Shown one piece after another: positions 27,896 through 40,376 of a stretch of 64,000 nucleotides of DNA; the stretch's first letter is position 1; the number at the start of each line of letters is the position of its first letter. The notes below the pieces were generated by a model that saw only the letters and a program-made list of their open reading frames with translations, was not told the origin of the DNA and searched no databases. This DNA is from Leptospira sanjuanensis. GTDB taxonomy: Bacteria; Spirochaetota; Leptospiria; Leptospirales; Leptospiraceae. Position numbers and translations under genes: made by a program. The DNA lies in contig NZ_JAIZBH010000001.1 in NCBI RefSeq assembly GCF_022267375.1, forward strand, positions 3,796,001 through 3,860,000, given 5' to 3'.

Positions 27896-28582
27896 ATGAA
27901 AAACGTAGATACAAAGCTTCCCCTTTCTCTTCCGGTTTCATGGCTCAAGAAGAACGTAAACACGGCCGAATCGGGCATGGAAATTTTACCCGATGGAAGA
28001 GTGAAATTCTGGATCCGCCATTCCCCCTTAAAAGGTGTTACTCCGAAAATGCTAGTCTGGTGGTTTTCCCATTTGGAAGGCACGATTGAATACGACGGCG
28101 GCGTATTCAATCGATACCGCATTTGGCATCCCGAAGATCACGTTCACGCGAGTTACGAAAGACGTTTGCCAGACGGTTCGATCGGGCCGGGCGCTTCCAT
28201 TCGGTTGGTGGAATATCTGGGTAGAAATAAAAACTACATCGTCAATATCGTTACGGAAATCGAAAAGCTGGACGAAACCGGTTACATTCACAATCCAAAA
28301 TTGGAAGGGAAATACAAGGTCGCGAGAATGGAATACGAATTCTCCGCGATCGGCAACGATACGTTTTATACGAACTGCCTCATCATAGGTTGGAAAGGAT
28401 GGACTTGGAACTGGATTCGTCCCTTGTTCCTAAAGTTCGTGTTTAACAAGGAAAGAGGTTTCGCTTGGATCAAACACAACGTGGAAGAAGTCGGTCAGTT
28501 CGAAAGATTCTTACCCGAATTGTATCGAAAAGAAACCGCTTCATCGAAGGAAAGTCGACTTGCTGAATCCGTGTCGCTTTAA
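27896..28582 (+). CDS. DAPG hydrolase (PhlG)-like protein
   Basis: A 228-aa protein with the marks of the 2,4-diacetylphloroglucinol hydrolase fold: KMLVWWFSHLEG followed by YRIWHPEDHVHA, whose His residues are zinc ligands in PhlG. The family cleaves C-C bonds of acylated phenols, but most members are of unknown substrate. The ATG at 27896 has a GGAG site 5 bases upstream and is preferred over a frame opening at 27782. Control by the divergent TetR gene is likely. Confidence 0.8.
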   Translation: MKNVDTKLPLSLPVSWLKKNVNTAESGMEILPDGRVKFWIRHSPLKGVTPKMLVWWFSHLEGTIEYDGGVFNRYRIWHPEDHVHASYERRLPDGSIGPGASIRLVEYLGRNKNYIVNIVTEIEKLDETGYIHNPKLEGKYKVARMEYEFSAIGNDTFYTNCLIIGWKGWTWNWIRPLFLKFVFNKERGFAWIKHNVEEVGQFERFLPELYRKETASSKESRLAESVSL

Positions 28583-28701
28583 AAAACGATTTCGATTTCA
28601 ACGTTGCAGTCGTTTAAAAAACGGATGAATCGAAAAAACGAGGAGACACGAATTGATCACCGGTTTCGCCACGGTTTGACGGTTTGAAATGCGATTCTAT
28701 T

Positions 28702-30048
28702 CTAAACCTGATTCACAGCGCGGATCGCGGAGGTGAGAGCGCCTTCCACCGTTCCGTTGATTTCCGCGGTGTGTTCTCCGGCAAAGAAAATTCGATCCAT
28801 CGGTTTTAACAAAGATATGATCGAACCGTAACTTCCCGGAGGAAAGGTCGCAATTCCGGTCGGAACGAACTTCGACTGCGATATTTCGCTGCTTTGAATT
28901 CTTAATACCTGCAAATCCTTTTTCTGTCCCAAACGTTCGAGCGCAAGACGGATATATTCCACTTTCATCGCGTCCGTGGAAGAAGCAAATACGTCGTATC
29001 GATCCCCCGTCGCGATCATGCCGAGAACCTTGTCTTCGGAACCGGCCTTGGTTCCCGCGTCGTATATGAAACCAGCGGCAGAATCCGAATACGCGGAAAA
29101 ATTCTCCCGATTCCAAGGCGCTTCGCGAAGCATTAGAAAAGTCTTATAGATTCTCGAATAACGGATTCGCAACGCGGATAATTTCTTTTCCTTGTCCAAT
29201 TCCGGGTCCCATTGAATCGACGTTAATTGATTTGCGGGAAGCGTGGAAATACAGGCGCTGCCTTCGAGCTTCTTTCCGGAAGCGGTCGTTACGGCGACCT
29301 TTCCTTCTCCCTGCGTAACGGAAACGACCGGATCGGCAAAGACGGTTTCGGTATTCTCCAACGAGAAAACGAGCGCCTTTGCCAACGCTTCCATCCCGCC
29401 TTCGACGCGTGTGTTGTATTTAGGAAAGTTGACGAGATCGGACAAAACCTTCTGTGCGGATAAGGAACGAAGAGAATCTCCGTAATATAAGGAATATTTA
29501 AAGTTCAATACGTTCAAATCTTCCGGAGTCATTCCTTGATACGTCAGAAAATTATAAAAACTGATTCGATCCAATTCCTGTTGCTGCGTGGAATTGATTT
29601 TAGAATTCATCTGAATGAGTTTGTTCAAAATCTCCTGCGACTTCGGAGAAATGTCCCAAGTTCCGAACTTCTGATACGATCCGAAAAACAAATCCGATTG
29701 AACTTCGAAATCGGTCGTCTTTAAACCCAGCTCGCGGAGTAAACTTCTTGCGGTTCTATGTTCATTCTGAATCCACTCGGCGCCCAAATCCAAAACGTTG
29801 CCGCTCCCGTCGGCGACCGTCCGGATTCTCCCCCCCAAACGATCCGTCGCTTCAATGAGTTTTACCTTGATTCCGGTTTTGCCCAAAAGGTAGGAAGCGT
29901 AAAGCCCTGAAATTCCGCCGCCAAGCACGATCACGGTCTTCTGCGGGGATGACGTCCCTTGCGCCCGTAAATTCATCCCAGGAAGGCCGGAAATGCCTGC
30001 TGCGGTCAAAATTCCTAGTTTGATAAACTCCGATCTGCTTAGTTTCAT
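28702..30048 (-). CDS. Flavin monoamine oxidase family protein, exported
   Basis: A 448-aa FAD amine oxidase. The N-terminus ([20 protein letters not shown]) looks like a Tat-like or Sec leader without a full twin Arg. FAD fold: [17 protein letters not shown], then [12 protein letters not shown] and the GAEWIQ segment. FAD-binding end: [18 protein letters not shown]. All family landmarks are present. Stands alone between the hydrolase-like gene and the riboswitch region. The amine substrate is unknown. Confidence 0.9.
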   Translation of the reverse strand: MKLSRSEFIKLGILTAAGISGLPGMNLRAQGTSSPQKTVIVLGGGISGLYASYLLGKTGIKVKLIEATDRLGGRIRTVADGSGNVLDLGAEWIQNEHRTARSLLRELGLKTTDFEVQSDLFFGSYQKFGTWDISPKSQEILNKLIQMNSKINSTQQQELDRISFYNFLTYQGMTPEDLNVLNFKYSLYYGDSLRSLSAQKVLSDLVNFPKYNTRVEGGMEALAKALVFSLENTETVFADPVVSVTQGEGKVAVTTASGKKLEGSACISTLPANQLTSIQWDPELDKEKKLSALRIRYSRIYKTFLMLREAPWNRENFSAYSDSAAGFIYDAGTKAGSEDKVLGMIATGDRYDVFASSTDAMKVEYIRLALERLGQKKDLQVLRIQSSEISQSKFVPTGIATFPPGSYGSIISLLKPMDRIFFAGEHTAEINGTVEGALTSAIRAVNQV

Positions 30049-30156
30049 TGGGTTGTCCGAATTGAATTTGGAAGGTTAGATTCCTTTTCCTTTATTTTCG
30101 GTCAAAATCTTGCATTTTAAGAATCATTTTGATCGTACTTTTTGAATTTGTCGAAG

Positions 30157-30212
30157 TGTGGGAACTCCCACGAAGTTCAAGATCTTTCCGTAAAGTAAAG
30201 TGTGGGAACTCA
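30157..30212. repeat. Two copies of the 12-bp repeat before the riboswitch
   Basis: TGTGGGAACTCC at 30157-30168, extended to a GTGGG-AACT-CCCAC hairpin, and TGTGGGAACTCA at 30201-30212. Same family as the 4982-5285 cluster. The gap 30049-30654 otherwise holds the cobalamin riboswitch and its downstream hairpin; no gene is supported in it. Confidence 0.75.
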
Positions 30213-30329
30213 TACGAATTAGAATTCACGGTGAAATTTACGAACAACGGACGATTTTCCATTCTTAAAAAAAGAAGAAAGGGCCGTCTTTCTTTGCTCA
30301 AAAAAAATCTTGCCCGTACAAGCTTCCGA

Positions 30330-30445
<116 letters not shown>

Positions 30446-30505
30446 ACGTCCTCGAGGTAGGGACAGTTCGAAACTCGCCTTTGCATTTTTCATGCGTCCG
30501 CGATG

Positions 30506-30535
30506 GGGTCCCGAAAGACGAACGTCGGGGGACCC
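30506..30535 (+). promoter_or_regulatory. Strong hairpin downstream of riboswitch
   Basis: GGGTCCC (30506-30512) pairs with GGGACCC (30529-30535), with an inner GACG-AA-CGTC stem. No U run follows, so it is more likely a structural part of the expression platform than an intrinsic terminator. Confidence 0.55.
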
Positions 30536-30654
30536 GAGTGGAAAATTCAAACTTTTCAATCCATTCGTTAGAACGGATTCTAAATCGAATTCTATACGTT
30601 TGCAATTTAGAATCTTTTCTACCCTGACAAAGGAAAACTTTTGCAGGTAACAAC

Positions 30655-31242
30655 ATGAAAAAACTTTCAATCCATTGGAAACTCTTTGCGGTAACCTTTC
30701 TGATTCTCGGATTGGTGAATTGTTTTGAAACGAAGAAGGAAGAGGATAACAACGATAATAATCTTCTTCTTGCGGCGATCATCGCGAACAACTTCGAGAT
30801 TACGGGTTCTTGGACCTTTTACAACGGAACTCCCGATTACGCAGGAGCGGCGTTCACAGAAAAAGGAACGATTTCTCAAGGAACCTATACGATTACACAA
30901 TCTAGAATTTCGAGAAACATTAAAGACTCAGGCTTCGGAGCAAGCCAGTTAATCGGGGACGTGGTGGAAATCGATCTCTCGAAAAAAGTGGCCTATGTTC
31001 AATTTACGCAAGATTCCACTTATTCCAAAGGTAAGTTCGCTTGGTATCGCTGGACATACAACGGCGGCTACTTCTATATTTGCCCGGATCTTTCAGGTGT
31101 GAGCAATCAAAACACTTTGGAACAGGCGAAAGCGGATAATCTTGATACGTATTCCAACACTGCAAGCATCAACGCCGGTTGCGGTTTGAACAGCGGATTC
31201 GACCCTGCTCCGTGGAGTCGTTTGGAAATTAAAACGAATTAA
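30655..31242 (+). CDS. Lipoprotein 1 of the cobalamin-riboswitch operon
   Basis: A 195-aa lipoprotein. Lipobox LVNC near residues 20-23, then an acidic linker and [12 protein letters not shown], a stretch seen in many leptospiral lipoproteins. The mature part looks like a small beta-barrel or sandwich ([39 protein letters not shown]) with two later Cys that may pair. RBS AGG about 9 bases before ATG. First gene after the riboswitch, hence B12-repressed. Lipocalin-like ligand binding is possible; a role in cobamide capture is inferred from position only. Confidence 0.85.
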   Translation: MKKLSIHWKLFAVTFLILGLVNCFETKKEEDNNDNNLLLAAIIANNFEITGSWTFYNGTPDYAGAAFTEKGTISQGTYTITQSRISRNIKDSGFGASQLIGDVVEIDLSKKVAYVQFTQDSTYSKGKFAWYRWTYNGGYFYICPDLSGVSNQNTLEQAKADNLDTYSNTASINAGCGLNSGFDPAPWSRLEIKTN

Positions 31243-31252
31243 AGTTTTTGAA

Positions 31253-31282
31253 TATAACGAGTGAGTAAAATCACTCGTTATA
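31253..31282 (+). terminator. Hairpin between the two lipoprotein genes
   Basis: TATAACGAGTGA, six-base loop, TCACTCGTTATA, followed by GAACCTTTT. A 12-bp perfect stem 10 bp after the first lipoprotein stop. It could act as a partial terminator or as an RNA-stability element that lowers expression of the downstream cob genes relative to the first lipoprotein. Confidence 0.6.
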
Positions 31283-31390
31283 GAACCTTTTCCCGAAACG
31301 GAACAGGTTCTTGCGGTTTGTATTTCTATCGAAGTAAAATTAAGTTTTGGGACAAGCTGTAAATCGAATTCTTCAGACTCGGATATTTTT

Positions 31391-32221
31391 ATGAAAAAAA
31401 CAATTCTCATTCCAGTATATTCAATTCTCCTTATGGTTCTCATTGTATGTAAAGAGAATGCTACCGATAGTACGGAATCGGTCGTCGGGCTTTTTGCTTT
31501 AATTCAGGTTCAGCAATCCGGTTCCACTTCCAGACCTTGCAAGGATAGAATTGCCATCGATCAAACCGGCGTTTACCACGCGAAAGAAATCGTAAGCGCC
31601 CCGGCAAATACGAACTCCGGTTTTCAGGATTCGCTCTGCGCCGTTGACGGCGTTTTGGGATTAGGAAGTTTTAACGGCTCTCTCGACGTTTTTACGTTGG
31701 ATACGAACGGCGCCGGAGCTTCCTTGATTCTCGGATGGAACGGTAAAAAAGTCGAAAATGCGACCGGTGCGGATTTTATCGTGTTCGAAAATCCGTTTCA
31801 AGTGAGCGGAAACGTAAACACTGTCTTTTTAGAACCGGTAATCGTCGAAGTCGGTAACGACCAAACCAATTGGTGCGGTTGGAATCCAACGTACACCGGC
31901 GGCGGAACGTTCTCGAATAACCCTACCAATTGGCTTCGATTCGCCGGATTGAAATACGTAGATTACAATCAAATCACGAATTCGATGAATTCGACCACTT
32001 TATTTGCCTCAGGCGGAGGGGATTCCTTTGATCTCGGGGATGCGAATTTCGGAAATTCGGGAACTGGTTGTAGCGGGGCTTTAAAAACCGAACTTCAAAC
32101 AAACGGGTTTCTTTATATCAAACTTACGTCCGCAAAAGCGATTCTTACTTCCCTTCCGATTCCTGGTTCCAACGAAAATCCGGACATCGACGGCGTAATC
32201 GCCAAACAAGTCAGTCCATAA
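31391..32221 (+). CDS. Lipoprotein 2 of the cobalamin-riboswitch operon, cell-surface-protein type
   Basis: A 276-aa lipoprotein with lipobox LIVC near residues 17-20. The core carries GASLILGWNGKKVENATGAD, then FIVFENPF and VEVGNDQTNWCGWNP. This arrangement matches a family I remember as 'cell surface protein' in Bacteroidota and Planctomycetes, often beside TonB receptors; that recollection is unverified. The remaining 70 residues are Gly/Ser rich. It is 148 bp after lipoprotein 1, with a hairpin in the gap, and 15 bp before the membrane protein. Surface ligand-binding role inferred. Confidence 0.82.
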   Translation: MKKTILIPVYSILLMVLIVCKENATDSTESVVGLFALIQVQQSGSTSRPCKDRIAIDQTGVYHAKEIVSAPANTNSGFQDSLCAVDGVLGLGSFNGSLDVFTLDTNGAGASLILGWNGKKVENATGADFIVFENPFQVSGNVNTVFLEPVIVEVGNDQTNWCGWNPTYTGGGTFSNNPTNWLRFAGLKYVDYNQITNSMNSTTLFASGGGDSFDLGDANFGNSGTGCSGALKTELQTNGFLYIKLTSAKAILTSLPIPGSNENPDIDGVIAKQVSP

Positions 32222-32236
32222 TATTAGGAGAATTGA

Positions 32237-32838
32237 ATGCAACTGTTCGATAACACTTTACGAAATCTGAAATCAAGATTAGCGGCAAAGGATACGATTT
32301 CCGTACTCGGGGTGATTCTTTCGGGGATTTCCCGTTTTTTACCGCATCCGTCCAACTTCACTTCGGTGGAAGCCATGACCGTTTACTCGGGGGCAAGAGT
32401 GCAAGGTTGGAAGGCGTTCGCCTATCCGATGTTCATGATGCTTGTTACCGATTTTGTTCTATCCAAGATCCACGGCTTCGAATGGTTTTACGAAGGACTT
32501 CCTGTTGTATACTGTTCGCTTCTTGTGAACGTTTTCTTGGGGAGAATCTTTTTAAGGAACGACGATAAATTCGTTTCCGTAGCGGCGGTTTCCCTTTTAG
32601 CCAGCGTTCAATTTTTTATTCTTTCGAATTTTTCAGTCTGGGCGTTTTCCTCTCTCTATCCTAAAACGTCCGTCGGTTTATTGACTTGCTATATCGCGGC
32701 TATCCCTTATTTTGGCGGGACTCTGCTCGGAAACATGATCTACACTCCCGTGCTTTTCGGAATTTTGGATCGTGTTGAATTGAAAGTGAAAGCGAATTTT
32801 GCGAACCCCGAGGTCGAGACAGAGAAGGAACTTTCTGT

Positions 32839-32842
<4 letters not shown>
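32237..32842 (+). CDS. DUF6580-like membrane protein, putative cobamide-pathway transporter
   Basis: A 201-aa integral membrane protein with about five or six helices and the N-terminal [20 protein letters not shown] segment, which fits DUF6580 (small proteins resembling ECF-transporter substrate subunits). AGGAG precedes the ATG. The stop overlaps the TTG of cobT by 4 bp. Its place between surface lipoproteins and cobT-cobS-cobC suggests import of a cobamide precursor such as a benzimidazole, alpha-ribazole or cobinamide. Family by motif; substrate inferred. Confidence 0.75.
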
Positions 32843-33869
<1,027 letters not shown>

Positions 33870-33873
<4 letters not shown>

Positions 33874-34670
33874 TATCTATGATTCGAGAAGAGTGGAATC
33901 GTTTCTGCGCTTCTTGGATGTTCAATACAAGACTTCCCGTTCCCCCGTTTTACGTTTATTCCGAGGCGACGGTTTCCCGTTCTTCTCGTTATTTTCCGCT
34001 CATCGGCTGGATCGTTTCCGGAGGAGCGTCTTTTACCACCTTTTTTCTTTCCTGGATCCTACCCGTTGAAATCTCTGTGATCCTCGGAATGATCGCGAGC
34101 GTTTTGATAACGGGCGGATTTCACGAAGACGGACTCGCGGATGTTTGCGACGCATTCGGAGGAGGATGGAGTAAGGAAAAAATTTTAGATATCATGAAGG
34201 ACAGCCGAATCGGAACCTTCGGCTCCTTGGGATTGATCCTTTCATTGGGTTTGAAATATCTTCTTCTGGTGAAATTGTTTCAAATGTCGCCCTGGATTTT
34301 TTTATTCGTTTCTTGGTTCGCGCACGCAGCAAGCCGATGGTTCGCATTGGTCATGATGATGTTGATTCCATACGCGAGAGACAACGATCTCTCTAAATCA
34401 AAACCGATGGTCAAACGACTTCCCGTTTCGGACTTTATTCTTTCCATTTTTTTCGGATGTTTTCCCGCGATCTATTTCGCGTATCAATATCAGGAAAAGA
34501 TCATGAATGTTCTCTTCGGATTTTTCCTTTCGTTTTTGTTCGTTCTCTATTTTAGAAGTTACTTTAAAAAATGGATCGAAGGATTTACGGGAGATTGTCT
34601 CGGTTTTACGCAGCAAGGAACCGAAGTTCTTCTTTATATCGGAATGACGATCGTTTGGAACTTTATTTAA
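33870..34670 (+). CDS. cobS: Adenosylcobinamide-GDP ribazoletransferase (cobalamin synthase)
   Basis: Joins adenosylcobinamide-GDP to alpha-ribazole (phosphate) at the membrane. 266 aa, polytopic. Signatures: [29 protein letters not shown] and [16 protein letters not shown] start at 33870 overlaps the cobT stop as TTGA; an ATG nine bases on is possible. Neither cobU nor cbiB is in this window, so cobinamide activation must be encoded elsewhere. Confidence 0.94.
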
Positions 34671-35239
34671 TCCGACATACGACCCCGGATGTTCCGGCCG
34701 GAACTTGTTACGGAAGGACGGACGTTCCGCTCCGATCCGATTTTCTCTCCGAATTTTCAAACGTCCTTGAAAAGCTCCCGGCGCTTCCGCAAACTTTTTA
34801 TTCCAGTCCCAGTTCCCGTTGTAAAAAACTCGCCGAATTCTTAACGGAAAACCGATTCTGTAGTTTGGAATATTCTAATTCTTTAATGGAGTTGAATTTC
34901 GGAATTTGGGAGGGAAAACTCTGGTCGGCGATTCCTCGATCCGAATCGGAAGTCTGGACCAAGGATTTCGTCAAAGCGCGTCCTCCCGGCGGCGAAAGCT
35001 ATCTCGATTTGAACGAAAGGGTTTCCGACTACCTGGCCGAAATTTTAAACACTTCCGAAAATTCTCCGATCGGCATCGTGACCCACGCGGGCGTGATCCG
35101 AGCCGCTTTGTGCAGATTGCTGAACATCCCCTTGGAACAAAGTTTTTCCTTCGAGTTGAACTACGGATCGGTCAGCAAAATCGATATTACGAAGAATGGG
35201 ACAGAATTTTTTTCCAAATTGATCTTTTGGAATCGCTGA
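34655..35239 (+). CDS. cobC: Alpha-ribazole phosphatase, histidine phosphatase family
   Basis: A 194-aa phosphoglycerate-mutase-like phosphatase, removing the phosphate of alpha-ribazole phosphate or of adenosylcobalamin phosphate. [11 protein letters not shown] gives the catalytic RH motif, [11 protein letters not shown] the acid loop and [11 protein letters not shown] the second His. I prefer the TTG at 34655, which overlaps the end of cobS by 16 bp and makes the protein begin right at its first strand; a longer frame from 34571 would overlap cobS by 100 bp. Position confirms the cobalamin role. Confidence 0.9.
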   Translation: MELYLIRHTTPDVPAGTCYGRTDVPLRSDFLSEFSNVLEKLPALPQTFYSSPSSRCKKLAEFLTENRFCSLEYSNSLMELNFGIWEGKLWSAIPRSESEVWTKDFVKARPPGGESYLDLNERVSDYLAEILNTSENSPIGIVTHAGVIRAALCRLLNIPLEQSFSFELNYGSVSKIDITKNGTEFFSKLIFWNR

Positions 35240-35340
35240 TTCTTACGCGGCTTTAACATTACGAAAAGGCGAAGTTTTTTTGTCGAAAACCGAACACGCG
35301 ATAGATAGATTTTTTCGGATTCGCCGATACAATTCTTAGT

Positions 35341-36372
35341 ATGCGAACTTTACTCAAATCCGTTCTTATTTTATATTCTGTATTCTTATTTACGGGAACG
35401 GAAATCTCTTCGGAAAACCAAGAGCGGTCCAAATTGTTCATCATCGACGCGTCCGGATCGATGAACGAATATCTCGGAATCTATCAAAAAATCCATCTTG
35501 CCAAAAAACACGTTAGTCGCTATGTGTCCGCTCTTCCGACCGAAACCGAGGTCGGTTTTATGGCGTATGGAAATCGAGTTCCGGGTTGTTCCTCTTCGAG
35601 ATTATATCATCCTTTAGAAGCGGGAAGCCACGACGCGTTTAAGAATCGTCTCTTCGGTTTAACGCCGTCGGGCGCGACTCCTCTGGCGGAATCGATTCGA
35701 ATCGCGGGAAGCCTGATCTCTCAGAGAAAAAAAGGCACGGAGATCATTTTGGTAACGGACGGCGTCGAAAGTTGTTACGGCGATCCGAAAAAAGAACTTC
35801 AGGCTCTGAAACAAAAAGGAATTCCTTTTAAATTTCATATTCTCGGTCTCGGATTAAAACCGAACGAAGAACATCAGATGAAAATTCTAACGGAGGAAGG
35901 AGACGGAAAATATTTCGGAATCGAAGACGATTCTTCTTTTTATTCTGCTTTGGATTCTTTAAGAAATCAAAACGTTTCAGCGCCCCCAGGACATCAAACC
36001 GATCCGATTCCGGAATCGAACGAAGACCGGATCGTATGGTTCGAAAAAATTCATAGAAACCGGGAATCGGATTCAAAGACTACTTATACGATCGACTTCG
36101 GTTTTAAAACACAATCCAATCCTTCAAACTGCGTGGTGTTCAATCTAAAACAAAAGAGCGATTCTTCCAATCGAAACTTGGGTCCGAAACGAATCGTTGC
36201 TCCGGAGAGTTTGTTTTTAAGCAAAAGCGAGTGTTTCGATCTCCCTCAAGGAAAAGGAACGATCACGATCGAAATTCCCAATCAGACTTCCTTAATCGGA
36301 GTTTTGGAACTATGGGATATGACGGGAGTTCCCGCTTCTCTTGGAATTTCCAAGGAAGAAGAACTCCGCTAA
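35341..36372 (+). CDS. Exported VWA-domain protein
   Basis: A 343-aa protein with an N-terminal leader (LLKSVLILYSVFLFTGTEIS) and a von Willebrand A domain: the MIDAS motif DASGSMNEY, the GATPLAESI Thr loop and VTDGVESC. The second half (about residues 215-343) is a beta-sandwich-like region without a known name. Probably periplasmic or surface, binding a divalent metal and a protein ligand. Separate from the cob operon by 100 bp and convergent with the MuiA-like pair 12 bp away. Confidence 0.85.
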   Translation: MRTLLKSVLILYSVFLFTGTEISSENQERSKLFIIDASGSMNEYLGIYQKIHLAKKHVSRYVSALPTETEVGFMAYGNRVPGCSSSRLYHPLEAGSHDAFKNRLFGLTPSGATPLAESIRIAGSLISQRKKGTEIILVTDGVESCYGDPKKELQALKQKGIPFKFHILGLGLKPNEEHQMKILTEEGDGKYFGIEDDSSFYSALDSLRNQNVSAPPGHQTDPIPESNEDRIVWFEKIHRNRESDSKTTYTIDFGFKTQSNPSNCVVFNLKQKSDSSNRNLGPKRIVAPESLFLSKSECFDLPQGKGTITIEIPNQTSLIGVLELWDMTGVPASLGISKEEELR

Positions 36373-36384
36373 ACACGTTAGACG

Positions 36385-38154
36385 TCACAGATTCAAGTCG
36401 TATTCGGAAGGAAAGCTGACCTTATACTTCAAACGGATTTCCTGTTTCTGATTCGGTTTCAGATCGAGTTTCCATTCTAAGATTCCGGAATCCTTTCTGA
36501 CTTCGTTATAACCGGGCGTCGTATTCGAATCGATGGAGATCTTTACGCTTTCCACGCCGGAAACCGGAATCGATTCCTGAAACGAAATCGTTCTGGATTC
36601 TTTCGCGAAATTTTCTAGTTCGACTCGGATCAACTTTTCGATGACCTTCGTTCCCGAAAGAATTCCTTCTTTGGTTTGATTGGATTCTTTTCGATAGATC
36701 GCGCGGACTTCGTTTTCGGAACCGAAAGAAATTTCAGCCTTTTCACCCGGACTGATATAACCGAAACTCGAAGTTCCCACCATTCCCGCCTGACGAAATA
36801 CCGCGGCTTCTCCCGGAAGAATCGGAAACTCCGAAAGATTTTTAAAACTTCCTCGAATGAGCGGATAACGCTTTAACGCGGGGACATACAGGGCTCCGAA
36901 CGTCGCATCGCTCGTAAACGAAGCCAAGGATAATTTTTTGGACTCTTTTCGGGAAAGAAGCGTTACCGGTTTCGCATAACGGAATAAGAAACCGCTTCCC
37001 GATTCCTCGCTTTTTCCGGTCGTCGGCTCCGTACTCGCCTCGGGAGCTTCCGCTTCGGGAGCCACGTTGGCCTCGCCCGCGGTGCTCTGACTTTGGAAGG
37101 TAATCAAATTATCCTTGTTCGTTTGTTTCTTTTGATCGTATAACTTCTGACTGGAAAGACGAGGTCTTCTACCGCTTACGTCCGGGCTGGAAGTAGATAA
37201 CAAAAGATTAATATTGTTCCAATCCTCTCCGCTTTCCTGATTGATTTCGGCGAGATATTCCAGTTCGATCTTTTCCCTTCCTTCCATACGGACCGAATAG
37301 AACGGTTTCCAGGAAACTCCTCCGGTTTGATAGGTCAGGTTCAATTTGACTTCTTTCTTTTCCGTTCCGTTAAAACTTACGAGAACCTTCGTAATTCGCG
37401 AAGATTTTTCGGATAAGGAAAGAATCACTCCCAACTTGTCCCGCAGTTCGGAAAGTTTTTTTCGAAGATCCTTGATCGAACGGCTGACTTCCTGATTGGA
37501 ACCGAGCGCGGCATGTATCGCTTGTCGATTTCCGGTAAGGCTTTGAAACCATCGTTTGGAATCGGTTTCGTTCTTTTTATAAAACAGATTTTTCGAGATC
37601 ATCTCCGTCAGTTTCAATCTCGTGTCCGTCAGAATTCTTCTTAAGTTTTTAAGATTGGAATCTTTGCCTTCGTGCCCTTCGATCTCCTTTTCCAAGACTC
37701 GGATTTTCTTTTGAAGTTCCAAAGCTTCTTCGTTATGAATGATCGCTCCGGTTTCGATCCAAGTGCTGGAACCGACAACGGAGGCACCGGAAGCGTCCAC
37801 GGAAGCGACCAGAGATTCGTCCTGAAGTTGAACCGGAAGATTTCGAATGATGAGTTCGTTCACACCCGGTTCCAAATTGATCCTTCCGCTCCTCAAAACA
37901 CCGGCCGAGGATTCGTATAAGGTCACATCTTGAACCTTGAGTTCGACTTCCCTTGCGCTCGTTTCGGAAACAGCAAAAATTCCCGCCAAGAAGAAGATTG
38001 CAATCAGCGGATAACGTTTTTCGTTCCGCAGCTTTCTCGAAAAACTCGGAACAAGCTTCTTTACGGAAGAATTCTCCCGTTTGTCCGCGAAAACTCCGCA
38101 CGTATCGGATGCCTGTTTCAACATTGAGAATATTCCAAAATTAGAATGTTTCAT
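36385..38154 (-). CDS. DUF4139 (MuiA-like) protein, second of tandem pair
   Basis: A 589-aa exported protein. A transmembrane leader (LIAIFFLAGIFAVSETSAR) follows a 47-residue N-terminal tail. Then DUF4140-type N-domain (VTLYESSAGVLRSG), a coiled coil (about residues 140-190 and 215-265), and the DUF4139 domain from LTYQTGGVSWKPFYSVRM to the C-terminus. GGAGG lies 9 bases before the ATG at 38154. It begins one base after the stop of its paralogue, so the pair is coupled. MuiA-family function is unknown despite the mucoidy name. Confidence 0.86.
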   Translation of the reverse strand: MKHSNFGIFSMLKQASDTCGVFADKRENSSVKKLVPSFSRKLRNEKRYPLIAIFFLAGIFAVSETSAREVELKVQDVTLYESSAGVLRSGRINLEPGVNELIIRNLPVQLQDESLVASVDASGASVVGSSTWIETGAIIHNEEALELQKKIRVLEKEIEGHEGKDSNLKNLRRILTDTRLKLTEMISKNLFYKKNETDSKRWFQSLTGNRQAIHAALGSNQEVSRSIKDLRKKLSELRDKLGVILSLSEKSSRITKVLVSFNGTEKKEVKLNLTYQTGGVSWKPFYSVRMEGREKIELEYLAEINQESGEDWNNINLLLSTSSPDVSGRRPRLSSQKLYDQKKQTNKDNLITFQSQSTAGEANVAPEAEAPEASTEPTTGKSEESGSGFLFRYAKPVTLLSRKESKKLSLASFTSDATFGALYVPALKRYPLIRGSFKNLSEFPILPGEAAVFRQAGMVGTSSFGYISPGEKAEISFGSENEVRAIYRKESNQTKEGILSGTKVIEKLIRVELENFAKESRTISFQESIPVSGVESVKISIDSNTTPGYNEVRKDSGILEWKLDLKPNQKQEIRLKYKVSFPSEYDLNL

Positions 38155-38155
38155 T

Positions 38156-40279
<2,124 letters not shown>

Positions 40280-40376
40280 ACGGGTTTTCTCCAGGAAACC
40301 GGATTTCTTCTTCACGAAAAGAAACACCGGCTCCCGGAAAGGGTCAACCGTTTTCCCTAAGGGTCGAAAGCGGATT

